DNA from: Roseiarcus sp963748545
Lineage (GTDB): Bacteria; Pseudomonadota; Alphaproteobacteria; Rhizobiales; Beijerinckiaceae
Reading direction: 5' to 3'
Length of the DNA stretch: 64,000 bases
Assembly (NCBI GenBank): GCA_963748545.1
Contig: CAVVJO010000020.1
Coordinates: 186,001 to 250,000 of the forward strand
Below the pieces are notes generated by a model. It did not search any database and was not told the DNA's origin. It saw nothing but the letters and a program-made list of their open reading frames with translations. Below are positions 29,800 to 39,413 of the stretch, in pieces. A program made the translations under genes and the position numbers. Within the stretch, counting starts at the first letter, position 1, and every line of letters starts with the position of its first letter.

Positions 29800-30459
29800 A
29801 TGACCCCTGACCAGCGCGACGACCTGACGCTGGCGGTGTTCCTGGTCGCGCTTGCCGGGTTCGTCGACGCGGTCGGCTTTCTGGTCCTCCGCGGCCTCTT
29901 CGTGTCGTTCACGAGCGGGAACTCGACGCAGTTCGCGATCCGGGCCGGGCAGGCGGCGTGGGCCGGCGCGGCGGCGGCCGGCGGGATGGTTGGGCTGTTC
30001 GTGGCGGGCGTCGTGGCCGGCCGCTTGCTGGCGACCGGGTCGGGCCGATGGCGTCGACCCGCGATCCTGGCGCTGGAAGCCGTCCTGCTCGGTCTGGCGG
30101 CGGCGATCCCGCCGCCGGCGTTCGCCAAGGGCGCCCTCATGGCGATCGCCATGGGCGCGCAGAACGCGCTCTTTCATGCGGTCGGGGACACCAAGACCAG
30201 CCTGACCTTCGTGACCGGCGCGCTGGTCCATTTTGGGGAAGGAATTGCCGACGCGATGACGGGCGCCGGTTCATCCGCGAAGGCATGGCCGTATCTGGCG
30301 CTCTGGGTCGGATTGGTCGCGGGCGGCGCGACCGGCGCCGCCGCCTACGGCGCGCTCGGCGTCCACGCCCTCACGCTCCCCGCCGTCGCCGCGGCGCTGC
30401 TGGCGGCGTCGACGGTGGTGAAGAGCGAGCGGGGAGGAGCGGCGCGCGAGGACGGTTAG
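29800..30459 (+). CDS. YoaK/DUF1275 family membrane protein
   Basis: Six- or seven-helix inner-membrane protein of 219 residues, full length for the DUF1275 family, whose function is not established. Hallmarks are LAGFVDAVGFLVLRGLFVSFTSGNST near the N-terminus (cited region 29860-29930) and MGAQNALFHAV in the middle. The ATG at 29800 is the first start before the conserved domain. The gene ends four bases inside the 3' end of the convergent argH. Confidence 0.85.
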   Translation: MTPDQRDDLTLAVFLVALAGFVDAVGFLVLRGLFVSFTSGNSTQFAIRAGQAAWAGAAAAGGMVGLFVAGVVAGRLLATGSGRWRRPAILALEAVLLGLAAAIPPPAFAKGALMAIAMGAQNALFHAVGDTKTSLTFVTGALVHFGEGIADAMTGAGSSAKAWPYLALWVGLVAGGATGAAAYGALGVHALTLPAVAAALLAASTVVKSERGGAAREDG

Positions 30460-31844
30460 ACGGACCCGCCGAGCCGCTTCAGCCACGCCTTCGCCTGCCG
30501 CCTCACATTGGCGGGGGCCGTGCCGCCGTAGGAGGTGCGGCTCCTGACCGAACGCTCGACCCCGAGCACCCCAAAGGCGTCCTCGGTGATCCGCCGCTCG
30601 ACGCTCTGGAGGTCGGCGAGCTTGAGCTTCTCGAGCGCGACCCCGCGCTCCGACGCCAGCGCGACGATCCGCCCGGTGACGTGGTGCGCCTCGCGGAATG
30701 GCATTTTCAGCGTCTTGACCAGCCAGTCGGCGAGGTCGGTGGCGGTGGCGTAGCCGGCGCCGGCCGCGACCTTCATGCGCTTGGCGTCGGGGGTCAGGTC
30801 CTTGACCATGCCGGTCATCGCGGCGAGGCACAACGACAGGGTCTGGAGCGCGTCGAACACCCCCTCCTTGTCCTCCTGCATGTCCTTGGAATAGGCGAGC
30901 GGCAGCCCCTTCATCACCGTGAGCAGGCCGACGAGCGCGCCGACCACCCGGCCGGTCTTGCCGCGCACCAGCTCGGCCGCGTCGGGGTTGCGCTTCTGCG
31001 GCATGATCGAGGAGCCGGTCGAGAAGGCGTCGCTGAGCCGGACAAAGCCGAACTGCGGCGTCGTCCACAACACGATCTCCTCGGCGAAGCGCGACAGATG
31101 GGTCGCGCAAATCGCTGCGGCGCTGAGCGCCTCGAGGGCGAAATCGCGGTCGGCGACCGAATCGAGCGAGTTGGCGGTCGGCCGGTCGAAGCCGAGCGCC
31201 TTGGCCGTCATCTCCCGATCGATCGGAAACGAGGTGCCGGCGAGCGCCGCGGCGCCGAGCGGGCACTCGTTGAGGCGCCGGCGCGCGTCCGCAAAGCGAC
31301 CGGCGTCGCGGCCGAGCATCTCGACATAGGCCAGGAGGTGATGGCCAAAGGTGACCGGCTGGGCCGACTGGAGGTGGGTGAAGCCCGGCATGACCAGGTC
31401 GGCGGCCTCGAGCGCGCGGGCGGCCAGCGCCCTCTGCAGGCCGGCGATCTGGACGATCAGCGCGTCGATGGTGTCGCGCACCCAGAGGCGGAAGTCGACT
31501 GCGACCTGATCATTGCGCGAGCGTGCGGTGTGAAGGCGCCCGGCGGCGGGGCCGACGATCTCGGCGACGCGGCTCTCGACGTTCATATGGATGTCTTCGA
31601 GCGCGCGCGAGAAGGCGAAGGTCCCCGCCTCGATTTCGCCCTTGACTTGGGTGAGACCCTTGGCGATGGCCTCTGCGTCGGCTTTATCGACCACGCCCTG
31701 GGCGGCGAGCATGGCGACATGGGCAAGGGAGCCGGCGATGTCCTGGGCGGCGAGTTTGCGATCGAAGCCGATCGAGGCGTTGATCTCCTCCATGATCTCA
31801 GCCGGGCCGACGCCGAACCGGCCGCCCCACATCGCGTTGCTCAT
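30456..31844 (-). CDS. argH: Argininosuccinate lyase
   Basis: Last step of arginine biosynthesis, cleaving argininosuccinate to arginine and fumarate; 462 residues, standard length. It begins with NAMWGGRF and has the superfamily signature GSSIMPQKRNPD near residue 285, with the catalytic Ser loop and the LHTARSRNDQVA segment near residue 105-117. It is divergent from a TlpA-type thioredoxin gene, only 27 bp apart, an arrangement known from rhizobia. The reading frame is intact. Confidence 0.97.
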   Translation of the reverse strand: MSNAMWGGRFGVGPAEIMEEINASIGFDRKLAAQDIAGSLAHVAMLAAQGVVDKADAEAIAKGLTQVKGEIEAGTFAFSRALEDIHMNVESRVAEIVGPAAGRLHTARSRNDQVAVDFRLWVRDTIDALIVQIAGLQRALAARALEAADLVMPGFTHLQSAQPVTFGHHLLAYVEMLGRDAGRFADARRRLNECPLGAAALAGTSFPIDREMTAKALGFDRPTANSLDSVADRDFALEALSAAAICATHLSRFAEEIVLWTTPQFGFVRLSDAFSTGSSIMPQKRNPDAAELVRGKTGRVVGALVGLLTVMKGLPLAYSKDMQEDKEGVFDALQTLSLCLAAMTGMVKDLTPDAKRMKVAAGAGYATATDLADWLVKTLKMPFREAHHVTGRIVALASERGVALEKLKLADLQSVERRITEDAFGVLGVERSVRSRTSYGGTAPANVRRQAKAWLKRLGGSV

Positions 31845-31871
31845 AGGAAAGATGCCTCGGATGGTTCGAGA

Positions 31872-32519
31872 ATGACGATGCCCGGATTTCAGGCCGGCCG
31901 GTGGCGTCTCGTGGCGGCGATCGTCGCCCTCGCGGTCGTCGTCGCGCTGGCGGTCCTATACGCGAGGCCCAAGCCGCACGACAAGGCCGCAGGGGCCTGT
32001 CCGCCCGCCTCGCGGACGCTGGCCGCCGCGCTCGCCCCGCTGGTCCGAGGCGACGCCGCCGCCGTGCGGCTCGCCGAGGATCCCAGTCCGGCCATGCCGC
32101 TCGCCTTCGAGCGGGCCGACGGATCGAAGACGGCGCTCGCGGATTTTCGCGGCCGGGCGGTGCTGCTCAACCTCTGGGCGACCTGGTGCGTGCCCTGCCG
32201 GGCGGAAATGCCGGCGCTCGACCGGCTCCAGGCGGACAAGGGCGGCAAGGACTTCGAGGTCGTGGCGGTCAACGTCGACACCGCGCGGCTCGAGCGGCGC
32301 GGCGAATTTCTCGATCGCGCCGGCGTCAAGACGCTCGCGCGCTACGCCGACCCGAGCGGCGACGCCTTCGACGCCCTGCGCAGGGACGGCCAGGCGCTCG
32401 GCCTGCCGGTGTCGCTGCTGATCGACCGGGACGGCTGCGAGGTCGCCTCGGTCGCGGGCCCGCTGGCGTGGGACTTGGCGGACGCCAAGGCGCTGATCAG
32501 CGCGCTCAAGGGCGGGTGA
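31872..32519 (+). CDS. tlpA: TlpA-type membrane-anchored thioredoxin
   Basis: Periplasmic thiol-disulfide reductase of 215 residues held by one N-terminal helix (LVAAIVALAVVVALAVLY). The thioredoxin domain carries the active site WATWCVPCRAEMPAL, and VAVNVDT and GLPVSLLIDRDG are typical of the TlpA group that keeps copper-delivery and cytochrome oxidase assembly proteins reduced. The ATG at 31872 is placed just before the anchor. The neighbourhood with argH matches the tlpA locus of rhizobia, which supports the symbol. It ends four bases before the convergent GGDEF-EAL gene. Confidence 0.88.
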   Translation: MTMPGFQAGRWRLVAAIVALAVVVALAVLYARPKPHDKAAGACPPASRTLAAALAPLVRGDAAAVRLAEDPSPAMPLAFERADGSKTALADFRGRAVLLNLWATWCVPCRAEMPALDRLQADKGGKDFEVVAVNVDTARLERRGEFLDRAGVKTLARYADPSGDAFDALRRDGQALGLPVSLLIDRDGCEVASVAGPLAWDLADAKALISALKGG

Positions 32520-32522
32520 GGC

Positions 32523-34856
32523 TCACGGGGTCGCGGGCTCGCGCTCGCGGTCGAACATCGCTTGGACCGCCGACAGCGGCGTGGGCGGGCTGAACAGGTA
32601 GCCCTGCGCCTCGGCGATCGTGCCGAACTGCTCGATGATCTTCATTTGCCGCTCGGTTTCGACGCCCTCGATCAGCACGCTCATGCCGAGCTTGCGGCTC
32701 ATCGCCGCGACGCTCTCGACCAGGATCGAGGCGCGCTCGTGGACGCCGAGACCCAATGTGAAGGAGCGGTCGATCTTGATCCGGTCGAGCGGGAAGCTCA
32801 GGAGATAGCTGAGGCTCGAATACCCGGTGCCGAAGTCGTCGAGCGAGATGCGGCAACCCCGGGCGCGCAAAGCCGCCAGCGCGGCCCTCGTGTCGCCGCG
32901 GTCATCGAGCAGCGTCGTTTCGGTGATCTCGAGGTCGAGGCGATGGGGCGAAAGGCCCGCCAAGCTCAGCGCCTCGTCGACGACCGCCTCGATCTTTCCG
33001 CTGCGAAACTGCGACGGGGACAGGTTGACGGAAACGGAAATCGGTTGAGGCCAGGCGGCGCACGCCTGGCAGGCCCGCCTCAGAACCGCCGCCCCGAAAG
33101 CATCCATCAGACCAATCTCCTCAACGATCGGGATGAACTCGACGGGCGAGACGGCTCCACGCGACGGATGGCGCCAGCGCGCGAGCGCCTCGAACGATAC
33201 GATCCGCCGGGTGGCGACATCGAGGATCGGCTGGAAGTGGACATCGATGGCGTCGGTTGCGACGGCCGCGCGCAGTTCGAGTTCGATCAGACGCCGCACC
33301 TGAATGCAGGTGTCCATCGCCGGCTCGAACGCGCGCCAGCCGCGGCGTCCATCGCCTTTCGCCGCGTAGAGCGCGATGTCGGCGCTTGAGAGCAAGGCGT
33401 CGGCGGTCAGGCCGTCGCCGGGCGCGGAGGCGGCGCCGATGCTGACGCCGACGATGACCTCGCTGCCGTCGATCACCACCGGCTCTCCGATCGTCTCGAT
33501 GATCAGCCGGGCCAGTTCGGGCGTCGTCGCTTCGCCGGCGTCCTGGCGGTGGAGGATGACGAACTCGTCGCCTCCCCATCGGGCGACCAGATCCCGCGGG
33601 CCGACGACGACACGCAATCGCCGGGCGATTTCCAAAAGAAGCTTGTCTCCTGTCCGATGGCCGAGGCTGTCGTTGACCTGCTTGAAATTGTCGAGGTCGA
33701 GGAACATCACGGTCAGGTTTGGGTCGCGCGCGGAGGGGTTCAGCGCGTCGGCGAGGGCGATCTCGAAGCTGTGGCGGTTCGGGAGGTCGGTGGCCCCGTC
33801 GAAACGCGCCATGCGGTCGATGACCCGGTCGGCGTTGCGTTTGGCCGTCACGTCCTGAACGACCATTACCCAGCCCCCGCGGGAGTTGGGCGTGACGGTG
33901 ATATCGAAGACGGAATTGTCGGCCGTCTCGAACTCTATCGCGCGCGGCCCCCCTTCGATCCCGCTCGCATCGAGCGCGGTCAGCAGAAGACCGAAGGTTT
34001 CCCGCGGAACGGCTCCGCGCCGTTCCGCCAGCCTCAGCAGCGTTTGAAAGTGGACGTTTGCGATCGACCGTCCAGCCGGCATGCCGACAAATTCCAGGAA
34101 CCTCGCATTTGCGACCAGGATTTGCCGCTCCGCCGAGATCATGCACATGCCGTGAGACATATTGTTGAGCGCAAGGTCGAACTGGGCGGCGATCTCTTGC
34201 GATTCGTTACGGAATGCGATTTCGCTGAGCAGGATTTCGCGCAATCTTGAGGCGGACCCGAATATGAACATGCTCAACGGGGCCAAAAGCATCGGGATCA
34301 GCAATGGGAACGGACCGCCCTTGTAGAGGAAAGCCGCGGCGAGCGGCGTTGCGACCGCCGAGATTTGCAGTCCGACGCCGGTCCGAATGGCGAAGTTCCG
34401 GACGGCTATGCTCAGGGCGTGGGTGGTGGAGCTGGCGACCACCAACGTCAAAATGAACGCATCGTCCGAGACGAGGAAGGCGGAGAAGGACAAGAGGCCG
34501 TTGAACAACAGATATACGCTCGTCCCCAGGACGTTGGCCCGCTCGAGCCAGCGCAAGTTCGCGGAGTTGTCGACGTGCGGCAGCGTTCGGTATCTTCGAA
34601 CCAGATGCAGCCTGCCGGCGAAGACCGCGACGATCATCAGGGTGGCGACCGCCGGAGCCCATGCCCGCGTCAGATACGCCACCAGAACGCCGCCGAGGGT
34701 GGTCATGATCGCGCCCAGGGCCATGGTTCGCGAGTTGGCGAAAAACGACTCGACGAGCGCGCGACGGACTTCGTCCGGCAGGGATTCCGAAGCCCCTGCT
34801 CGGGTGCGACGAGTTACTCTAGGCGCGCCCAATAGGTCATACCTGTGTTTAATCAC
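32523..34856 (-). CDS. Membrane-bound PAS-GGDEF-EAL cyclic-di-GMP enzyme
   Basis: 777 residues. The N-terminal 205 contain about six hydrophobic helices with no recognised sensor domain; a PAS-like domain follows (about 230-345, MSHGMCMISAERQILVANAR). The GGDEF domain has an intact active site RWGGDEFVIL near residue 430, and the EAL domain has intact FEALARW, near residue 555, plus ETTLLDD, DDFGTGYSSLSYL and IEGVETE. Both diguanylate cyclase and phosphodiesterase activities are therefore possible. The start codon is taken at 34856; helix one begins about 45 residues in. Monocistronic, facing away from the small gene at 35027. Confidence 0.93.
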   Translation of the reverse strand: MIKHRYDLLGAPRVTRRTRAGASESLPDEVRRALVESFFANSRTMALGAIMTTLGGVLVAYLTRAWAPAVATLMIVAVFAGRLHLVRRYRTLPHVDNSANLRWLERANVLGTSVYLLFNGLLSFSAFLVSDDAFILTLVVASSTTHALSIAVRNFAIRTGVGLQISAVATPLAAAFLYKGGPFPLLIPMLLAPLSMFIFGSASRLREILLSEIAFRNESQEIAAQFDLALNNMSHGMCMISAERQILVANARFLEFVGMPAGRSIANVHFQTLLRLAERRGAVPRETFGLLLTALDASGIEGGPRAIEFETADNSVFDITVTPNSRGGWVMVVQDVTAKRNADRVIDRMARFDGATDLPNRHSFEIALADALNPSARDPNLTVMFLDLDNFKQVNDSLGHRTGDKLLLEIARRLRVVVGPRDLVARWGGDEFVILHRQDAGEATTPELARLIIETIGEPVVIDGSEVIVGVSIGAASAPGDGLTADALLSSADIALYAAKGDGRRGWRAFEPAMDTCIQVRRLIELELRAAVATDAIDVHFQPILDVATRRIVSFEALARWRHPSRGAVSPVEFIPIVEEIGLMDAFGAAVLRRACQACAAWPQPISVSVNLSPSQFRSGKIEAVVDEALSLAGLSPHRLDLEITETTLLDDRGDTRAALAALRARGCRISLDDFGTGYSSLSYLLSFPLDRIKIDRSFTLGLGVHERASILVESVAAMSRKLGMSVLIEGVETERQMKIIEQFGTIAEAQGYLFSPPTPLSAVQAMFDREREPATP

Positions 34857-35026
34857 TTTCCGGTTAAGAATTTGTGGCGAAAGCGAACCGCGACGCGACA
34901 GAACAAATTGTAAGGCTCGGCTAAATCTGCGTTTAGCTTTTCTGACGTAACTTTGATCGTATCAAATAATACCGTGCCCGATGACGAAACGGTATCCTGC
35001 TTAATTAGAGATGTGGCGCAATAGAC

Positions 35027-35344
35027 ATGGCTCAGGACGAAATCTTGATAGCGATCTTCGGACGCGCCGACTTCGAGCGCGCCAAACAGACGATTGCAGG
35101 ATTTGACCAGTGGACGTCCTACGAAGACTATCGATGCGAGAGAGAGGGCCGACTGCTTAGCCTCGCCTTCGCCGGCCAAAAAGCAAAGTTCGCGCCCATC
35201 ACAATCGATGGCTTTCTCGAGTGGAGCCGGACAACCGGCGGCGTCGCGAACGCTTCGCGCCTCGAGAGTTTCGCCGACCTCGCGGAATTTGTCCCGGCGC
35301 GCCGCGCGTCCCGCTCGGGAGCCGTCCGAAATCCGAGCGGCTGA
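35027..35344 (+). CDS. Small conserved-looking hypothetical protein
   Basis: Soluble protein of 105 residues. ILIAIFGRADFERAKQTIAGFDQW reads as a beta-alpha unit in its first part, followed by WTSYEDYRCEREG and FAPITIDGFLEWSRTTG; overall composition is protein-like, and I have an impression of similar small proteins in Hyphomicrobiales, but no domain name. ATG start at 35027. An overlapping minus-strand frame (34853-35407) is rejected. It is convergent with the FeeM-like gene. No function proposed. Confidence 0.5.
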   Translation: MAQDEILIAIFGRADFERAKQTIAGFDQWTSYEDYRCEREGRLLSLAFAGQKAKFAPITIDGFLEWSRTTGGVANASRLESFADLAEFVPARRASRSGAVRNPSG

Positions 35345-35403
35345 AGCCGGCCGCATCGCCGAGACGTCGCATTCGCCGCTCGTCATCGCAACGCCTACGC
35401 GCC

Positions 35404-36132
35404 TCAACCCGAGTTCGCGAGGCGCCGCTCAGTCCTGCCGATGGCCTGGAAGACATTGTCCGAGCCGTTCGACGACCGAGCAAACAGGCGCGCCCTTTCC
35501 GGCTCGCGCGATCCGTAGAAGGGATAGCGCGCATAGGTGTCCGGCTTACGGGCTTTGCAGTCGTAGCCCAGGAACGCCATGGAGCGTTTGAAATCCGGAT
35601 AGGGACGGGGAGGACACCAGGGAACGCCCCCGAACATCCGTCGATAAAAGGCCTGATGCTCGGGCAGGCACGCCGCGGTGATGTAGTCGGCGCCGAAAAA
35701 GTCCTCCGCCAGGAAAGCGGGTCGGAGCGTCAGATACGGGATCTCGGGATGGCGCTGCGAGAATTCGAAACGAGCGACAAAGCGCGTCGCGTCGATGATC
35801 GTGCGCCCGGACCGCAAAAGCGGTTCGACGACGTCGGGAAAGGATTTCAAGGCCGGTAAAATCGCCTTCGGGCTTGACGAAATGTGAAGCCGCAACGCGC
35901 TCGCAAGTTCGCCGTCGATGTGGACCCCGATCAGCCACACATTGTCCGCCTCGTCGAACGTGTCGCTGAACAGACCGGTTGCACTGAGCTCGACCGTTCC
36001 GGCGCGCGCGTAGGCGACGTGGCGCATGCGGTAGATCGCCCGCTTTTCGTCGACGCTGTCGGCCCTGCGGTACTCGACCCGTTCAAGCAGTTGGAGAACG
36101 CGGTCGGCAAACCGGATTTCCTGGCGGTCCAT
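35404..36132 (-). CDS. FeeM-like N-acyl amino acid synthase / acyltransferase
   Basis: GNAT-fold acyltransferase of 242 residues related to N-acyl amino acid synthases (FeeM), which in turn resemble acyl-homoserine lactone synthases. Conserved stretches: AIYRMRHVAYARAG (core strand and helix), IIDATRFVARFEF, and a C-terminal region with PEHQAFYRRMFGGVPW. Start taken at ATG 36132; the longer frame to 36174 adds only 14 residues with a poor start. No acyl carrier protein gene is adjacent. The product could be an acylated amino acid signal or surfactant, or part of an exopolysaccharide-linked acylation; this is inferred from family only. Confidence 0.75.
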   Translation of the reverse strand: MDRQEIRFADRVLQLLERVEYRRADSVDEKRAIYRMRHVAYARAGTVELSATGLFSDTFDEADNVWLIGVHIDGELASALRLHISSSPKAILPALKSFPDVVEPLLRSGRTIIDATRFVARFEFSQRHPEIPYLTLRPAFLAEDFFGADYITAACLPEHQAFYRRMFGGVPWCPPRPYPDFKRSMAFLGYDCKARKPDTYARYPFYGSREPERARLFARSSNGSDNVFQAIGRTERRLANSG

Positions 36133-36301
36133 GCGAACGCCCCGATCAATAGGAATTGATGGGCAAACAAACACGCCTCGGGGGAGTTGGCTAGGGGGAT
36201 CCCCAACGGCAATTTGAGATATTTTTTCTTACGATTGATGACGACGATCAGCGCCTCGCACCCGATAGGCAGGCCATGGGATCAAGCCGGGCGTCGAGGC
36301 T

Positions 36302-36788
36302 TCACCCGCCGTGCGCTGAACCGTTTCGCCGCGGGAGATACGGCGCCATACCCTCGCGCGCGAGCTTGTCGGCGCGCTCGTTGAGGTCGTTGCCGGCGTG
36401 CCCTCTGACCCACAGCCATTCGACCTCGTGGCGCGCTCGCGCGAGATCGAGGCGGCGCCAAAGATCCTCGTTCTTGACCGGCTTCTTGTCGGAGGTTCGC
36501 CACCCGTTGCGCTTCCAGCCGTCGATCCAGCCCGTGACGCCGCCGCGCACATACTGGGAGTTGGTGTGCAGGGTGACTGCGCAAGGGCGTTTCAGCGACT
36601 TCGAGCGCTTCGATCGCGGCGGTGAGCTCCATACGGTTGTTGGTGGTGAGTTGCTCCCCGCCATTGAGCTCTTTTTCGCGCTCGCCGTAACGCAGGATCG
36701 CTCCCCAACCTCCGGGGCCGGGGTTGCCCGAGCAGGCGCCGTCCGTCCAGATCGAGACGCGGCCTGTCGAAGCGTGGGCTCCGGTCAA
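36302..36788 (-). CDS. rnhA: Ribonuclease HI, apparent +1 frameshift
   Basis: Degrades RNA in RNA-DNA hybrids; about 162 residues. The N-terminal part reads WTDGACSGNPGPGGWGAILR (first catalytic Asp) and NNRMELTAAIEALE (catalytic Glu); after one extra base near 36597-36604 the sequence continues as SLKRPCAVTLHTNSQYV, with NSQYV in place of the usual DSQYV, so the second catalytic Asp position appears as Asn. WVRGHAGNDLNERADKLA carries the His and last Asp. The most likely start is TTG at 36788, overlapping the thrB stop (TTGA), so the two genes are translationally coupled. thrB-rnhA adjacency is common in Hyphomicrobiales. Confidence 0.88.
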
Positions 36789-37751
36789 CGGGTGAGACCA
36801 TAGTCGGCAGCCGATCGGACACGCTGATGGAAGCGCAGTTTGTCGCGATATTCGAGCGGATTCTTGGGCGCGACCTTGGCGCCCGGGGGAACGTTCAGCC
36901 AGTCGACCAGACGCGTCAGCATGAAGCGAAGCGCCGAGCCGCGCGCGAGGATCGGCAGCGCCTCGACCTCGGCGGAGTTGAGGCGGCGCACCCGCTCGTA
37001 GCCTGAGATCAGCGCCCGGCCCTTCGAAATGTTGAACGCATTGTCCGGCTCGAAGCACCACGCGCCGAGGCAAATCGCGAGGTCGTAGGCGAATGCGTCG
37101 TTGCAGGCGAAGTAGAAGTCGATCAGCCCGGAGAGTTTTTCGCCGAGAAAAAAGACGTTGTCGTTGAAGAGGTCGGCGTGAATCACGCCGCCCTGCAGAC
37201 CCGTCGGCCAGCGCGCCTCCAGAAAAGTGAGCTCTGCGGCGCTCTCGTCTCGCAGATGCGGCGCGACCGAATTCGGCTCTCTGCTCCGCGGCCCGAAAAA
37301 GGGGCGGCCAACCGTCCAGCGACAGCGCGTTGGCGCGCTTGAGCGGATAGTCCGCGCCTGCGACATGCATGCGCGCCAGCGCTTCGCCGACCGCGCCGCA
37401 GTGGCCGACGTTGGGCCGGCGTATCCAGATGCCGTCGAGAAAGGTAACGATCGCCGCGGGACGGCCGGCGAGCGTTCCCAGCGCTTCCCCGGAACGGTTT
37501 CGAACCGGTTGCGGGCACGTCACGCCGCGCTTGGCCAGATGCTCCATCAGGCCGACGAAGAAGGGCAGGTCGGCGGCGCGCACACGCTTCTCGTAGAGCG
37601 TCAGAATGAACTGACCGCCGGTCGTGCGCAGAAGAAAATTGGAATTCTCGACGCCCTCGGCTATGCCCTTGAACGACACAACCTCGCCGAGATCGTAAAG
37701 ACCAAGAAACGCTTCCAACGCGTCGTCTGAGACCTCGGTGTAGACTGCCAT
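36785..37751 (-). CDS. thrB: Homoserine kinase (ThrB, APH-like), apparent +1 frameshift
   Basis: Phosphorylates homoserine for threonine synthesis; about 322 residues, the usual length for the aminoglycoside-phosphotransferase-like form. It begins MAVYTEVSDDALEAFL and continues with GIAEGVENSNFLL. Near 37276-37290 one extra base (in an AGAGAG stretch on the coding strand) separates DGWPPLFRAAEQ from EPNSVAPHLRDE. The catalytic loop HADLFNDNVFF and following LSGLIDFYFAC are intact in the second frame. Start at ATG 37751. It is followed by rnhA with overlapping stop/start. Confidence 0.9.
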
Positions 37752-38093
37752 GCCGTGCTTTTGCGCGTCTCGCGGAGAACGAATGGCGTCCCGCTTAGCC
37801 GCGCCCGGCAAGCGCGTCAATTCGGCCCACGCCGTCGGGCGCCGGATGGACGCTCCGCGAAATCCGCGCGCGGGCCGCGAGGTCGAGAGCCGCGGGTACA
37901 AATCTCTACGTCGAAAAGCCGCGAAAAGCGGCGAGGCTTTCGTGGACTCCGAATGTGTAGATGCGATCCTTCAATGATCAGCGTGAACGACCATCACTCG
38001 TCGCGACGACAGCGATAGCCTTGGCTTCCAGCGAAAATCGGCTATGAAAAGCGCGGTGCTTTCGATCAGACTGGTTTTTAAGGGGGTTAAACG
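37752..38093. other. Divergent intergenic region
   Basis: 342 bp between divergent thrB and ugd; it should hold both promoters. An AAGGGGG Shine-Dalgarno sits seven bases before the ugd ATG. No gene or clear operator was recognised. Confidence 0.45.
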
Positions 38094-39413
38094 ATGCGGA
38101 TTGCCATGATTGGCGCTGGGTACGTGGGCCTGGTGACGGGAACCTGCCTCGCCGACTTCGGACACGAAGTCGTTTGCGTGGACACCCAGGCCGACAAGGT
38201 CGACGCGCTTCGCCTCGGACATGTTCCCATCTTTGAGCCGGGCTTGAGCGAATTGGTCGTGGCCAACCAGAGCGCCGGACGGCTGTCCTTCACCACCAGC
38301 CTCAAGGACGCCGCGCGCGGCGCGAAGGCGATTTTCATCGCGGTCGGCACGCCGTCGCTCGCCGAGGTCGGCTCGGCCGATCTCCGCTACGTCCATGCGG
38401 CCGCGCGCGAGATCGCCGCGTTGATCGACGATTTCACGGTCGTCGTGGTCAAGTCGACGGTTCCGGTCGGCTCCTGCGACGAAGTCGCGAAAATCATCGC
38501 CGAGCGGGCGTCGCCCGAGAAGTTCGCGGTCGTCTCCAATCCGGAGTTTCTCCGCGAGGGCGCAGCGATCGAGGATTTCAAGCGGCCCGACCGGATCGTC
38601 GTCGGCGTCGACGGGGAGCGCGCGGCCGCGGTCATGCGCGAGATCTATCACCCGATGGAGGGCGTCGCCGGTCCTCTGGTGTTCACGTCGCGGCGAAGCT
38701 CCGAAATGATCAAATACGCCGCCAACGTGTTCCTGGCGATGAAAGTGACGTTCATCAACGAGGTCGCCGACCTGTGCGAGCGGGTCGACGCCGACGTGGT
38801 CGACGTGTCGCGCGGCATCGGACTGGACCCGCGGATCGGCGCTCGCTTCCTGAACCCCGGCCCAGGCTTCGGCGGGTCCTGCTTCCCCAAAGATACGCTC
38901 GCGCTGACCAAGCTCGCCATGGACGCGCGATCGCCGATCCGGCTGGTCGAGACCTTGGTGGACGTAAACAAGAAGCGCATGGTCGCCATGGCGCGCAAGA
39001 TCCAGAACGCCTGCGGAGGATCCGTCGCCGGCAAGCGGATCGCCATTCTCGGCCTCACCTACAAGCCGAAGACCGACGACATGCGCGACGCGCCGAGCCT
39101 CGTCATCGTGCCCGAACTTCAGGCGGCCGGCGCGACCATCGTCGCCTACGATCCCGAGGGTCTCAAGATGGCCAGGCCGCTTCTGCCGGGCGTCGTGTTC
39201 GCAGAGAGCGCCTACGCCTGCATCGAGGGCGCGGACGCGGTTGCGATCGTCACCGAATGGGACGAATTCCGGGCGCTCGACCTCGAGCGCGTCAAAGCGT
39301 CGGTGAAGGCGCCGATTATCGTCGATCTCCGCAACATCTATTCGGTCAAGACGATGAAGGACCTCGGCTTCCGCTACGTCAGCATCGGCCGCGGTCTCGG
39401 CGGCGAGGGCTGA
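38094..39413 (+). CDS. ugd: UDP-glucose 6-dehydrogenase
   Basis: Oxidises UDP-glucose to UDP-glucuronate for extracellular or surface polysaccharides; 439 residues, full length. N-terminal NAD fingerprint MIGAGYVGLVTGTCLADFG, VKSTVPVGS, central EMIKYAANVFLAMKVTFINE with the catalytic Lys, and the nucleophile Cys in GPGFGGSCFPKDT. The C-terminal domain has LGLTYKPKTDDMRDAPS. The ribosome binding site is strong. A glycosyltransferase follows after 151 bp on the same strand, consistent with a polysaccharide role. Confidence 0.95.
   Translation: MRIAMIGAGYVGLVTGTCLADFGHEVVCVDTQADKVDALRLGHVPIFEPGLSELVVANQSAGRLSFTTSLKDAARGAKAIFIAVGTPSLAEVGSADLRYVHAAAREIAALIDDFTVVVVKSTVPVGSCDEVAKIIAERASPEKFAVVSNPEFLREGAAIEDFKRPDRIVVGVDGERAAAVMREIYHPMEGVAGPLVFTSRRSSEMIKYAANVFLAMKVTFINEVADLCERVDADVVDVSRGIGLDPRIGARFLNPGPGFGGSCFPKDTLALTKLAMDARSPIRLVETLVDVNKKRMVAMARKIQNACGGSVAGKRIAILGLTYKPKTDDMRDAPSLVIVPELQAAGATIVAYDPEGLKMARPLLPGVVFAESAYACIEGADAVAIVTEWDEFRALDLERVKASVKAPIIVDLRNIYSVKTMKDLGFRYVSIGRGLGGEG

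Noticed and set aside
34920..34937. GCTAAA/TTTAGC hairpin followed by TTTTC
   Set aside because: It resembles a terminator but lies upstream of two divergent genes, so no transcript is expected to end here; the stem is only six AT-rich pairs.
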